A stretch of 5,831 nucleotides of DNA from Paracoccaceae bacterium (GTDB lineage: Bacteria; Pseudomonadota; Alphaproteobacteria; Rhodobacterales; Rhodobacteraceae). The DNA is taken from the NCBI GenBank assembly GCA_015487255.1, contig WFQA01000051.1, forward strand, positions 1 to 5,831, read 5' to 3'. Shown piece after piece: positions 1 through 5,675 of the stretch (positions are counted from its first letter, which is position 1; each line of letters begins with the position of its first letter). The notes beneath the pieces were generated by a model, which did not search any database, had not been told where the DNA came from, and worked only from the letters and a program-made list of their open reading frames with translations. Both the position numbers and the translations under genes were made by a program.

Positions 1-131
1 CGGTCAAAGGCGCGCAAGAGCATGTATCTGTTCCCCAAGTTTGATAGTTGCATGTGAAATGGGGCAAGATGCAGCGAATTGCAACAGCTTTTGAAAAGTA
101 TTTTCATCTGCGAATGCTGGCAGACCTTCCG

Positions 132-180
132 AAGCGGGCACATTATTAACCCGATTAAAATATAGGCAGACTGCCCGCTT
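132..180. repeat. 9-bp inverted repeat with 31-nt AT-rich spacer
   Basis: AAGCGGGCA at 132-140 is the exact reverse complement of TGCCCGCTT at 172-180. The 31-base spacer is AT-rich. In RNA it would form a GC-rich stem with a large loop. No T-run follows on either strand, so it does not look like an intrinsic terminator. It lies upstream of the promoter candidate for the malic enzyme, so it would act as DNA or belong to an upstream transcript. Function unknown. Confidence 0.45.
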
Positions 181-226
181 ATGTGGCAAGAACAGGATCA
201 ATACTTGACCTAAGGTGAATATTCGG

Positions 227-255
227 TTTTCAAGCCGGTAGCTATGCCGCATAAT
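227..255 (+). promoter_or_regulatory. Candidate sigma-70-type promoter for the malic enzyme gene
   Basis: A -35-like TTTTCA (227-232) and a -10-like CATAAT (250-255, five of six consensus bases) are separated by 17 bases. This would start transcription near 262, about 25 nt before the ATG at 288. An isolated TTGACC at 205-210 has no well-spaced -10 and was not chosen. The call rests on consensus matching only. Confidence 0.4.
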
Positions 256-265
256 GTGCATTCCA

Positions 266-275
266 TTGTATACAA
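266..275. promoter_or_regulatory. Perfect palindrome TTGTATACAA, candidate operator
   Basis: TTGTATACAA is a perfect 10-bp palindrome just downstream of the predicted transcription start. Its last two bases are the first two of the AAAAGG ribosome-binding sequence. The pattern of TTGT/ACAA half-sites around a short AT core resembles operators of GntR-family regulators of the FadR subgroup, which often respond to organic acids. A protein bound here would block initiation or early elongation. The family assignment is inferred from motif shape, and no regulator gene is present in the window. Confidence 0.4.
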
Positions 276-279
276 AAGG
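274..279 (+). promoter_or_regulatory. Ribosome-binding site fixing the malic enzyme start
   Basis: AAAAGG lies 8 nt before ATG at 288. An in-frame TTG sits immediately before this ATG (285-287). The spacing and the stronger codon favour ATG 288. Confidence 0.55.
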
Positions 280-287
280 CCCGATTG

Positions 288-2555
288 ATGACTAAAAAGC
301 CCAACACCCCCGCGCTGAATTACCACGAATTCCCCAAGCCGGGAAAGCTGGAGGTGCGCGCGACCAAGCCTCTGGCCAACGGGCGCGATCTGGCGCTGGC
401 CTATTCTCCGGGTGTTGCCGAGGCTTGCGTGGTGATCAAGGAGGACCCGTCCGCCGCCGCGCGCTTTACCGCGCGGGGCAATCTTGTGGGGGTGGTGACC
501 AATGGGTCGGCCGCGCTGGGGCTGGGCAATATCGGCGCTTTGGCCAGCAAGCCGATCATGGAAGGCAAGGCGGTTCTGTTCAAGAAATTCGCCAATATCG
601 ATTGTTTTGATATCGAGGTTGACGAGAGCGACCCCGAAAAACTCGCCGATATCATCACTGCGCTGGAGCCAACCTTTGGCGCGATAAACCTCGAGGATAT
701 CAAAGCGCCCGAGTGTTTTATCGTTGAAAAACTCTGCCGAGAGCGCATGAACATTCCGGTTTTCCATGATGACCAGCACGGCACCGCGATTGTGGTCGGC
801 GCGGCGGCGCTGAATGCGCTCCATGTGGCGGGCAAGGAATTTTCCGAAATCAAGGTGGTCAGCACCGGTGGCGGCGCGGCGGGGATTGCCTGCCTCAATA
901 TGCTGCTCAAGCTTGGGGTGAAGCGCGAAAACATCTGGCTTTGTGATATTGACGGGCTGGTTTATAAAGGCCGCGAGGCCGAGACCTCGCCGCAAAAAGC
1001 CGAATTCGCGCAGGAAACCGATTTGCGCGACCTTGATCAGGTGATCAGCGGCGCGGACCTGTTTCTGGGCCTTTCCGGCCCCGGTGTGCTGACCCCGGAA
1101 ATGGTGGGCAAAATGGCCGACAAGCCGATTGTGTTTGCCCTGGCCAACCCCACGCCAGAGATCATGCCCGATATGGTGCGCGCGGTTGCCCCCGATGCGA
1201 TTATCGCCACCGGGCGCTCGGATTTCCCCAATCAGGTCAACAATGTGTTGTGCTTCCCGTTTATTTTTCGCGGCGCGCTTGATGTCGGGGCAACGACGAT
1301 AAATGACGCAATGGAGATCGCCTGTGTGGAAGGCATTGCCGAGTTGGCCCGCGCCAGTTCCAGCGCCGAAGCGGCGGCGGCTTACCGCGGAGAAAGCCTG
1401 AAATTCGGCCCGGAATATCTGATTCCCAAGCCTTTTGACCCGCGCTTGCTGGCGATTGTATCGGGGGCTGTGGTGAAAGCGGCCATGGAAAGCGGCGTGG
1501 CCACGCGCCCGATTGCTGACCTGGATGTATATAAGCAAAAGCTGGAAAGCTCGGTTTTCCGCTCGGCCCTGATCATGCGGCCGGTGTTTGAGAGTGCGAA
1601 GAAAGCCGTGCGCAAAATCGTCTTTGCCGAGGGTGAAAGCGAGCGGGTGCTGCGCGCCGCCCATGCCATGCGCGAGGAAATGATCGACAAGCCGATCCTG
1701 ATCGGCCGCCCCGAGGTGATAGAGGCCCGGCTGGAGAAATTCGGCCTGCCGCTAAAAGAAGGCGAGCATTATGAGCTGGTCAACCCGCAAAATGACCCGC
1801 GCTTTCGCGATTACTGGGGCACCTATCATCAGATCAACCAGCGCCGGGGGGTGACCCCTGATCTGGCCAAGGCGATCTTGCGCACCAACACCACGGCGAT
1901 TGCGGCGGTGATGGTGGCGCGCGGCGATGCAGATAGCCTGATCTGCGGCACCTTTGGCCAGTATCTGTGGCATCTCAACTATGTAGAACAGGTGCTGGGC
2001 ACAAATGATCTTGCCCCGCGCGGCGCGCTCTCGTTGATGATTTTGGAAAACGGGCCGCTATTCATTGCCGATACCCATGTCAACGCCGAGCCAAGCCCGG
2101 AGCAGATAGTGCAAACCGTGCTTGGGGCTGCGCGCCATGTGTGCCGCTTTGGCCTGCAACCCAAAATCGCGCTGTGTTCACACTCGCAATTTGGCAATCT
2201 CAACACCGAGTCCGCTTTGCGGATGCGCGCGGCAATAGCCCTGCTCGATGATATGGATCTGGATTTCACCTATGAGGGCGAGATGCATACCGATGCGGCG
2301 CTGAACGAGCCGTTGCGGCGCAAGATCTTTCCAAATACAATTTACAAGGGCGCGGCCAATGTGCTGGTTTTCGCCAATTCCGATGCGGCTTCCGGGGTGC
2401 GCAATATTTTGAAATCCGCCGCCGGCGGGCTGGAAGTGGGGCCGATATTGATGGGCATGGGTAACAAGGCGCATATCGTGACACCGTCAATCACCGCACG
2501 GGGCTTGCTGAACATTGCCGCGCTGGCAGGAACGCCGGTGGCGACCTATAGTTAG
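288..2555 (+). CDS. maeB: NAD(P)-dependent malic enzyme, hybrid malic/phosphotransacetylase type
   Basis: This cytosolic enzyme oxidatively decarboxylates malate to pyruvate and CO2, yielding NADH or NADPH, and links the TCA cycle to gluconeogenesis, acetyl-CoA and reducing power. The 755 residues match the usual hybrid MaeB length (about 760). The malic domain covers roughly residues 15-160. It has the catalytic Tyr in YSPGVA (Y39), the Lys in GKAVLFKKFA (K94), and metal ligands in LEDIK (E136, D137) and FHDDQHGTA (159-167). The nucleotide-binding domain follows, with a GxGxxG-type loop GGGAAG at 194-199. From about residue 428 to the end is a phosphotransacetylase-like domain (KIVFAEGESERVLRAA near its start; GPILMGMGNKAH near its end). 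In characterised hybrid enzymes this domain is regulatory, affecting oligomerisation and acetyl-CoA sensitivity, rather than catalytic. Cofactor preference cannot be read from sequence. ATG 288 is preferred over the adjacent TTG. The gene is intact and is followed by no obvious terminator. Confidence 0.95.
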   Translation: MTKKPNTPALNYHEFPKPGKLEVRATKPLANGRDLALAYSPGVAEACVVIKEDPSAAARFTARGNLVGVVTNGSAALGLGNIGALASKPIMEGKAVLFKKFANIDCFDIEVDESDPEKLADIITALEPTFGAINLEDIKAPECFIVEKLCRERMNIPVFHDDQHGTAIVVGAAALNALHVAGKEFSEIKVVSTGGGAAGIACLNMLLKLGVKRENIWLCDIDGLVYKGREAETSPQKAEFAQETDLRDLDQVISGADLFLGLSGPGVLTPEMVGKMADKPIVFALANPTPEIMPDMVRAVAPDAIIATGRSDFPNQVNNVLCFPFIFRGALDVGATTINDAMEIACVEGIAELARASSSAEAAAAYRGESLKFGPEYLIPKPFDPRLLAIVSGAVVKAAMESGVATRPIADLDVYKQKLESSVFRSALIMRPVFESAKKAVRKIVFAEGESERVLRAAHAMREEMIDKPILIGRPEVIEARLEKFGLPLKEGEHYELVNPQNDPRFRDYWGTYHQINQRRGVTPDLAKAILRTNTTAIAAVMVARGDADSLICGTFGQYLWHLNYVEQVLGTNDLAPRGALSLMILENGPLFIADTHVNAEPSPEQIVQTVLGAARHVCRFGLQPKIALCSHSQFGNLNTESALRMRAAIALLDDMDLDFTYEGEMHTDAALNEPLRRKIFPNTIYKGAANVLVFANSDAASGVRNILKSAAGGLEVGPILMGMGNKAHIVTPSITARGLLNIAALAGTPVATYS

Positions 2556-2569
2556 CGTAGGCAATTTGA

Positions 2570-2604
2570 TTGACTTTACACGTTTGAGCTGCGAAGAATA
2601 TAGC
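2570..2604 (+). promoter_or_regulatory. Candidate promoter for the outer-membrane protein gene
   Basis: In the 79-bp gap after the malic enzyme, TTTACA (2575-2580) is followed after 18 bases by TATAGC (2599-2604). An overlapping TTGACT (2570-2575) is closer to the -35 consensus but would give a 23-base spacer. Transcription would start near 2611. With no terminator after maeB, read-through is also possible. Confidence 0.4.
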
Positions 2605-2634
2605 GTAACGATGTGTTAACTTTAGGATTGAGCA

Positions 2635-3276
2635 ATGAAAAACTTATTATTGTCTACCGTAATGGCTGCGGGTTTTGCGAGCTTCGCTACAGCGGGCATG
2701 GCAGGTGCAATCGCAGAAGAGGCCCCGGTTTCTGCTGCCGCCCCCGTTGCCCCCGCCGCCAGCGTTGATTGGTCCGGCTTTTATGCGGGTGGGCTGGTCA
2801 GTTTTGATAGCGGGACTAGCGAATCTTATTTAAATAACGTATTGGTAAATTCGCCAAATCTGGAAGCCGTTACAGCCTTTGGCGCGTTTGTCGGCTATAA
2901 CAAGCAAGTGAATGCGTTGGTTTTTGGTGGCGAAATTGCGTATACCACCGGTGATATCGCAATTGTTGGGTTCTCGGGGAACGATTATACAGACAGGATC
3001 GACCTGAAAGCCCGCGCTGGTTACAGCATGGGCCGGGCCATGGTTTACGGGGTTGTTGGCTACTCCTTCGCTGATTTTGTGGCAACATCGGGCGATATCC
3101 ACCCGAGCACCGGTTTGAATTACGGCGCTGGTGTGGACTTTATGGTCACCGACCGTATTTTTGTAGGCGCCGAATATTTGATGCGAAATCTTTCCGGTAC
3201 CGGAACGCTCAACCCCCAAAACAGGATCGATGCCAATTTGAGTTCTGTCAGCATTCGTGTGGGTATGAACTTCTAG
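2635..3276 (+). CDS. Small outer-membrane beta-barrel protein (Omp25/opacity-like porin family)
   Basis: The product is a 213-residue outer-membrane protein, probably a structural barrel or small-solute pore; no substrate can be read from it. The N-terminus (MKNLLLSTVMAAGFASFATA) is a signal peptide, with cleavage likely between residues 20 and 27. An Ala/Pro-rich linker (about 28-43) leads into DWSGFYAGG (about 45-53), which opens the barrel in many alphaproteobacterial Omp25/Omp31-like proteins. After that come alternating amphipathic strands with aromatic girdle residues (FGAFVGYN, VFGGEIAY, DLKARAGYS, MVYGVVGYSFADF, YGAGVDFMV, FVGAEYLMR). It ends in SVSIRVGMNF, and a C-terminal Phe is the usual BAM recognition signal. 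TAGGA lies 7 nt before the ATG. Base composition is clearly more AT-rich than the flanking enzymes, with TTA codons at positions 4 and 5. The strong terminator just downstream suggests a high-output, single-gene unit. The family is well supported, the exact role unknown. Confidence 0.85.
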   Translation: MKNLLLSTVMAAGFASFATAGMAGAIAEEAPVSAAAPVAPAASVDWSGFYAGGLVSFDSGTSESYLNNVLVNSPNLEAVTAFGAFVGYNKQVNALVFGGEIAYTTGDIAIVGFSGNDYTDRIDLKARAGYSMGRAMVYGVVGYSFADFVATSGDIHPSTGLNYGAGVDFMVTDRIFVGAEYLMRNLSGTGTLNPQNRIDANLSSVSIRVGMNF

Positions 3277-3298
3277 GCAGCCAAAAACTGTTTTTTCG

Positions 3299-3331
3299 AA
3301 AAGCGCCGGCCTTCAAGGCCGGCGCTTTTTT
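3299..3331 (+). terminator. Strong rho-independent terminator after the outer-membrane protein gene
   Basis: GCGCCGGCC (3303-3311) pairs with GGCCGGCGC (3317-3325) around a TTCAA loop, extended by four A-T pairs (3299-3302 with 3326-3329). T's continue on the 3' side to 3331. It starts 22 nt after the stop codon. It separates the outer-membrane protein unit from the downstream ligase gene. Confidence 0.93.
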
Positions 3332-3358
3332 GTGGGTTTAGGGAATGGTTTGAGGGTT

Positions 3359-3376
3359 AATGAACAAGGGTTCATT
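3359..3376. promoter_or_regulatory. 18-bp operator-like inverted repeat upstream of prpE
   Basis: AATGAAC (3359-3365) and GTTCATT (3370-3376) are perfect inverted arms around AAGG. The site lies just upstream of the promoter candidate at 3382-3410 and about 125 bp before the prpE start, a position that suits an activator or repressor. No T-run follows and the arms are AT-rich, so it is unlikely to be a terminator. I do not recognise the binding protein. Confidence 0.45.
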
Positions 3377-3381
3377 TCCAT

Positions 3382-3410
3382 TTGCCTTGTAGGCGCGGGC
3401 GTTTTATGAA
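3382..3410 (+). promoter_or_regulatory. Candidate promoter for prpE
   Basis: TTGCCT (3382-3387) and TATGAA (3405-3410) each match four of six consensus bases and are separated by 17 bases. The predicted start near 3417 gives a leader of about 83 nt. Because the preceding gene ends in a strong terminator, prpE needs a promoter in 3332-3499. This is the best one I can see, but it is weak and may depend on an activator. Confidence 0.33.
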
Positions 3411-3487
3411 GGCATAAAGGGCGCTTCAACACGCTGGAATTCGCCGAGGGGTGCTTTGTTTGCCGCTGGCCTTTGGGCCAACTATTC

Positions 3488-3492
3488 GGGAG
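3488..3492 (+). promoter_or_regulatory. Ribosome-binding site fixing the prpE start
   Basis: GGGAG lies 7 nt before ATG at 3500. An in-frame TTG at 3473 would add nine residues (MGQLFGSRI) but has no comparable Shine-Dalgarno sequence. A 5-bp hairpin (TGGCC at 3467-3471 with GGCCA at 3476-3480) also overlaps that TTG. The ATG start gives the family's usual length. Confidence 0.6.
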
Positions 3493-3499
3493 TCGTATC

Positions 3500-5389
3500 A
3501 TGGGATATCGGGAAACATATAAAAGCTGGCAGGATAACCCTGAGGCCTTCTGGATGCAGGCTGCCGAGGCCATAGACTGGATCGAGCAGCCGACCAAAGC
3601 GCTGGATGACAGCAATGCCCCGATCTATCGCTGGTATGGTGACGGGGTGATGAACACCTGTTATAACGCGCTGGACCGCCATGTGGCGGCGGGGCGTGGC
3701 GCGCAGCCTGCGGTCATTTATGACAGCCCGATCACCGGGGCCAAGGCGACCATTTCCTATACCGAAATGACCAACCGCGTGGCCGTGCTGGCCGGGGCCT
3801 TGGCCGGCAAAGGCGTGGGCAAGGGTGACCGGGTGCTGATCTATATGCCGATGGTGCCCGAGGCATTGGTGGCCATGCTGGCCTGCGCGCGGCTTGGGGC
3901 GGTGCATTCGGTGGTGTTTGGCGGGTTTGCTGCCAATGAACTGGCGGTGCGGATTGATGACGCCACCCCAAAAGCGGTGATCGCGGCGAGCTGTGGTATC
4001 GAGCCGGGCCGGGTGGTGGCCTATAAGCCGTTGCTGGACGAGGCCATTGCCACCGCCCGCCACAAACCCGATTTCAGCGTGATCCTGCAACGGGCACAGC
4101 TTGCGGTAGATCTGGGCGAAAATGAACATGCGTGGGAGGATTTCATAAAAAATGCCGCCCCCGCCTCCTGCACCCCGGTTGGCGGGGCGGACCCGCTTTA
4201 TATCCTCTATACCTCGGGCACCACCGGCCAGCCCAAGGGGGTGGTGCGCGATAATGGCGGCCATGCGGTGGCGCTGCACTGGACAATGAAAAATATCTAT
4301 AATGTCGAGTCGGGGCAGGTTTTTTGGGCGGCTTCCGATGTGGGCTGGGTGGTGGGGCATTCCTATATCTGCTACGGGCCGCTGCTGGCCGGGGCCACGG
4401 CGGTGCTGTTTGAGGGCAAGCCGGTGGGCACGCCGGATGCGGGCACATTCTGGCGGGTGATCGAGGAGCACAAGGTGGTGTCGATGTTCACCGCCCCCAC
4501 CGCCTTTCGCGCCATCAAGCGCGAGGACCCGTCTGGTAAACTGGTCAAACAATATGATCTGAGCAGCCTGAAAGTGCTTTATCTGGCCGGAGAGCGCGCC
4601 GATAGCGATACGATTCTCTGGGCAGAAGCGCAGCTCAAGGTGCCGGTCATTGACCATTGGTGGCAGACCGAGCTTGGCTATCCGGCGGTGGCCATCCCGA
4701 TGGGGCTGGAGCAAATGCCGGTCAGGCTCGGTGCTGCCGGGGTGGCGCTGCCGGGGTTTGATTTGCGGGTGCTGGACGAGGCCGGCCAGGAGCTGCCCGC
4801 CAATGAGCTTGGGGTGCTGGCGATAAAACTGCCATTGCCGCCGGGCACGCTGGCCGGGCTGTGGCAGGCCGAGGCGCGCTATCGCAGCGCTTACCTTGAG
4901 CGCTTTCCCGGCTATTACGAAACCGGCGATGCCGGGATGATCGACGCGGACGGCTATGTTTACATCATGGCGCGCACCGATGATGTGATCAACGTGGCCG
5001 GGCACCGGCTTTCGACCGGCGCGATGGAGGAGGTGCTCTCCTCTCACCCCGATGTGGCTGAATGCGCGGTGATCGGGGTGAAAGACGCGCTCAAGGGGCA
5101 GTTGCCGCTGGGGTTTTTATGCCTGAATACCGGGGCCGGGCGCGAGGCTGGCGATGTGGTGGAGGAATGCATCAAACTGGTGCGGCAAAAGATCGGGCCG
5201 GTGGCGGCTTTTAAGCTGGCCTGCGTGGTCGAGCGCCTGCCCAAAACCCGCTCGGGCAAGGTGCTGCGCGGCACCATGGCCAAAATCGCTGACGGTTTGG
5301 CATGGAAAATGCCGGCAACAATCGATGACCCGGTAATACTGGACGAAATCACCCAGGCCTTGTGCGAAATGGGCTTTGCCAAGCGATGA
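3500..5389 (+). CDS. prpE: Propionate--CoA ligase (propionyl-CoA synthetase), AMP-forming
   Basis: This cytosolic enzyme activates propionate with ATP through propionyl-AMP to propionyl-CoA, feeding propionate into the methylmalonyl-CoA or methylcitrate routes. It has 629 residues, the usual PrpE size. It is a complete ANL-superfamily enzyme: an N-terminal cap (YRETYKSWQDNPEAFW), the P-loop YTSGTTGQPKG (237-247), the motif WWQTELGYP (387-395), YETGD (473-477, ribose-binding Asp 477), the hinge region RTDDVINVAGHRLST, and the adenylation lysine in KTRSGKVLRG (K587). That lysine is the residue controlled by reversible acylation in Salmonella PrpE. At the position where acetyl-CoA synthetases carry Val in GSVGEP, this protein has Ala in LAGER (A363). 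A smaller residue there is associated with room for propionate and supports prpE over acs. The gene stands alone: a terminator precedes it and 286 bp of non-coding DNA follows, with no other prp genes nearby. Acetate or butyrate as secondary substrates cannot be excluded. Confidence 0.9.
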   Translation: MGYRETYKSWQDNPEAFWMQAAEAIDWIEQPTKALDDSNAPIYRWYGDGVMNTCYNALDRHVAAGRGAQPAVIYDSPITGAKATISYTEMTNRVAVLAGALAGKGVGKGDRVLIYMPMVPEALVAMLACARLGAVHSVVFGGFAANELAVRIDDATPKAVIAASCGIEPGRVVAYKPLLDEAIATARHKPDFSVILQRAQLAVDLGENEHAWEDFIKNAAPASCTPVGGADPLYILYTSGTTGQPKGVVRDNGGHAVALHWTMKNIYNVESGQVFWAASDVGWVVGHSYICYGPLLAGATAVLFEGKPVGTPDAGTFWRVIEEHKVVSMFTAPTAFRAIKREDPSGKLVKQYDLSSLKVLYLAGERADSDTILWAEAQLKVPVIDHWWQTELGYPAVAIPMGLEQMPVRLGAAGVALPGFDLRVLDEAGQELPANELGVLAIKLPLPPGTLAGLWQAEARYRSAYLERFPGYYETGDAGMIDADGYVYIMARTDDVINVAGHRLSTGAMEEVLSSHPDVAECAVIGVKDALKGQLPLGFLCLNTGAGREAGDVVEECIKLVRQKIGPVAAFKLACVVERLPKTRSGKVLRGTMAKIADGLAWKMPATIDDPVILDEITQALCEMGFAKR

Positions 5390-5443
5390 ATGGCAAAATG
5401 AAAGTCTTGGCTATAAGCACGACCCTACAAGAGGCGCTGTAAA

Positions 5444-5458
5444 TAAACACAATGTTTA
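5444..5458. promoter_or_regulatory. Inverted repeat TAAACA-CAA-TGTTTA
   Basis: TAAACA (5444-5449) and TGTTTA (5453-5458) form a 15-bp palindrome with a 3-base centre, ending 7 bp upstream of the -35 candidate at 5466. ACAATG occurs twice here (5449-5454 and 5458-5463). It has the size of a dimeric repressor or activator site. The binding protein is not recognised. Confidence 0.4.
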
Positions 5459-5465
5459 CAATGAT

Positions 5466-5496
5466 TTAACAGATTATAAACTTTTCCATATATAAG
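5466..5496 (+). promoter_or_regulatory. Candidate promoter for the gene at 5676
   Basis: TTAACA (5466-5471) matches five of six -35 bases. It is followed after 17 bases by TATATA (5489-5494) or after 19 by TATAAG (5491-5496). A start near 5502 would leave a leader of about 174 nt. A second, weaker possibility is TTGTCA (5563-5568) with AATATC (5586-5591). Consensus evidence only. Confidence 0.45.
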
Positions 5497-5500
5497 TTTA
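5477..5500. promoter_or_regulatory. Inverted repeat TAAACTT-N10-AAGTTTA over the -10 region
   Basis: TAAACTT (5477-5483) and AAGTTTA (5494-5500) are perfect 7-bp inverted arms separated by 10 bases. The site overlaps the spacer and -10 of the promoter candidate, a repressor-like position. It shares TAAAC/GTTTA half-sites with the palindrome at 5444-5458, so one protein could recognise both. Confidence 0.4.
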
Positions 5501-5539
5501 CCAAAGATAAATTGCAAAAGGCTAAGCGGGGCTACTCGA

Positions 5540-5554
5540 TTTGCAAAAAGCAAA
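5540..5554. promoter_or_regulatory. TTTGC-N5-GCAAA site, possible short-chain acyl-CoA regulator motif
   Basis: TTTGC (5540-5544) and GCAAA (5550-5554) are inverted arms with five A's between. As I recall, the Rhodobacter ScfR/RamB-type regulators, including PccR of propionyl-CoA assimilation, recognise TTTGC/GCAAA pairs with a 4-base gap; here the gap is 5. A further near-palindrome TGCAA-A-TTGCA follows at 5573-5583, and related words occur at 5512-5519 (TTGCAAAA) and 5635-5639 (TTTGC). Adjacency to prpE makes the link tempting, but the site lies downstream of prpE and upstream of another gene. Confidence 0.33.
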
Positions 5555-5675
5555 GGCATATTTTGTCATTGGTGCAAATTGCAACAATATCATGGCAATT
5601 CGTGGGAAAATACGCGGTTTTGGATTTGCATCAACATTGGCACAAGGATCGAGGGACCGTGAAAGGAACACGTAA

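Larger units (their letters stand above)
1..287. other. Non-coding leader upstream of the malic enzyme gene
   Basis: I see no supportable gene here. The stretch is AT-richer than the neighbouring gene. The three forward frames close early, at about 57, 90 and 44, with nothing recognisable as the tail of a known protein. An 85-codon minus-strand frame exists, but it lacks a ribosome-binding site and shows no family features. The region holds a 9-bp inverted repeat (132-140 and 172-180), a small TGAAAA-GTA-TTTTCA palindrome (92-106), a promoter candidate (227-255) and the TTGTATACAA palindrome (266-275). A few residues of an upstream + strand gene could end within the first 60 bases, but I cannot show it. 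Confidence 0.6.
5390..5675. other. AT-rich intergenic control region after prpE
   Basis: These 286 bases are sharply AT-richer than the genes on either side. I see no supportable gene: forward frames give only a 14-codon frame without a ribosome-binding site, and the minus-strand frame at 5522-5818 is the antisense of the next gene plus this spacer. No clear terminator follows prpE. The region holds two TAAAC/GTTTA inverted repeats, a promoter candidate, and a cluster of TTTGC/GCAAA words. Confidence 0.65.

Noticed and set aside
92..106. TGAAAA-GTA-TTTTCA palindrome as a dedicated operator
   Set aside because: Short AT-rich arms about 120 bp from the promoter candidate; likely by chance in an AT-rich leader. 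Mentioned in the leader entry only.
4..261. 85-codon minus-strand frame in the left leader
   Set aside because: No Shine-Dalgarno before its ATG, no recognisable motif, and it spans the inverted repeat and promoter candidate. Kept only as an unlikely possibility.
210..1664. 484-codon minus-strand open frame antisense to maeB
   Set aside because: It is a shadow of the GC-rich maeB reading frame. It is Arg/His/Gly-rich with no domain, and the opposing frame is a textbook malic enzyme.
3482..5047. 521-codon minus-strand open frame antisense to prpE
   Set aside because: Composition (His, Arg, Gly and Pro-rich) is typical of antisense of GC-rich codons, no family resemblance, and it lies inside a clear PrpE gene.
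3500..5389. Naming the ligase acetyl-CoA synthetase (acs)
   Set aside because: The pocket Ala in LAGER, the RDNGGH sequence after the P-loop, and the ~629-residue length fit PrpE better than Acs (about 650 residues, GSVGEP).
5398..5442. 14-codon frame MKVLAISTTLQEAL just after prpE
   Set aside because: No ribosome-binding site, very short and AT-rich context; expected by chance.
5466..5480. Possible CtrA box (TTAA-N7-TTAA)
   Set aside because: The second half reads TAAA, not TTAA. The TTAA pair at 146-158 has a 5-base gap. Neither meets the known spacing and sequence.
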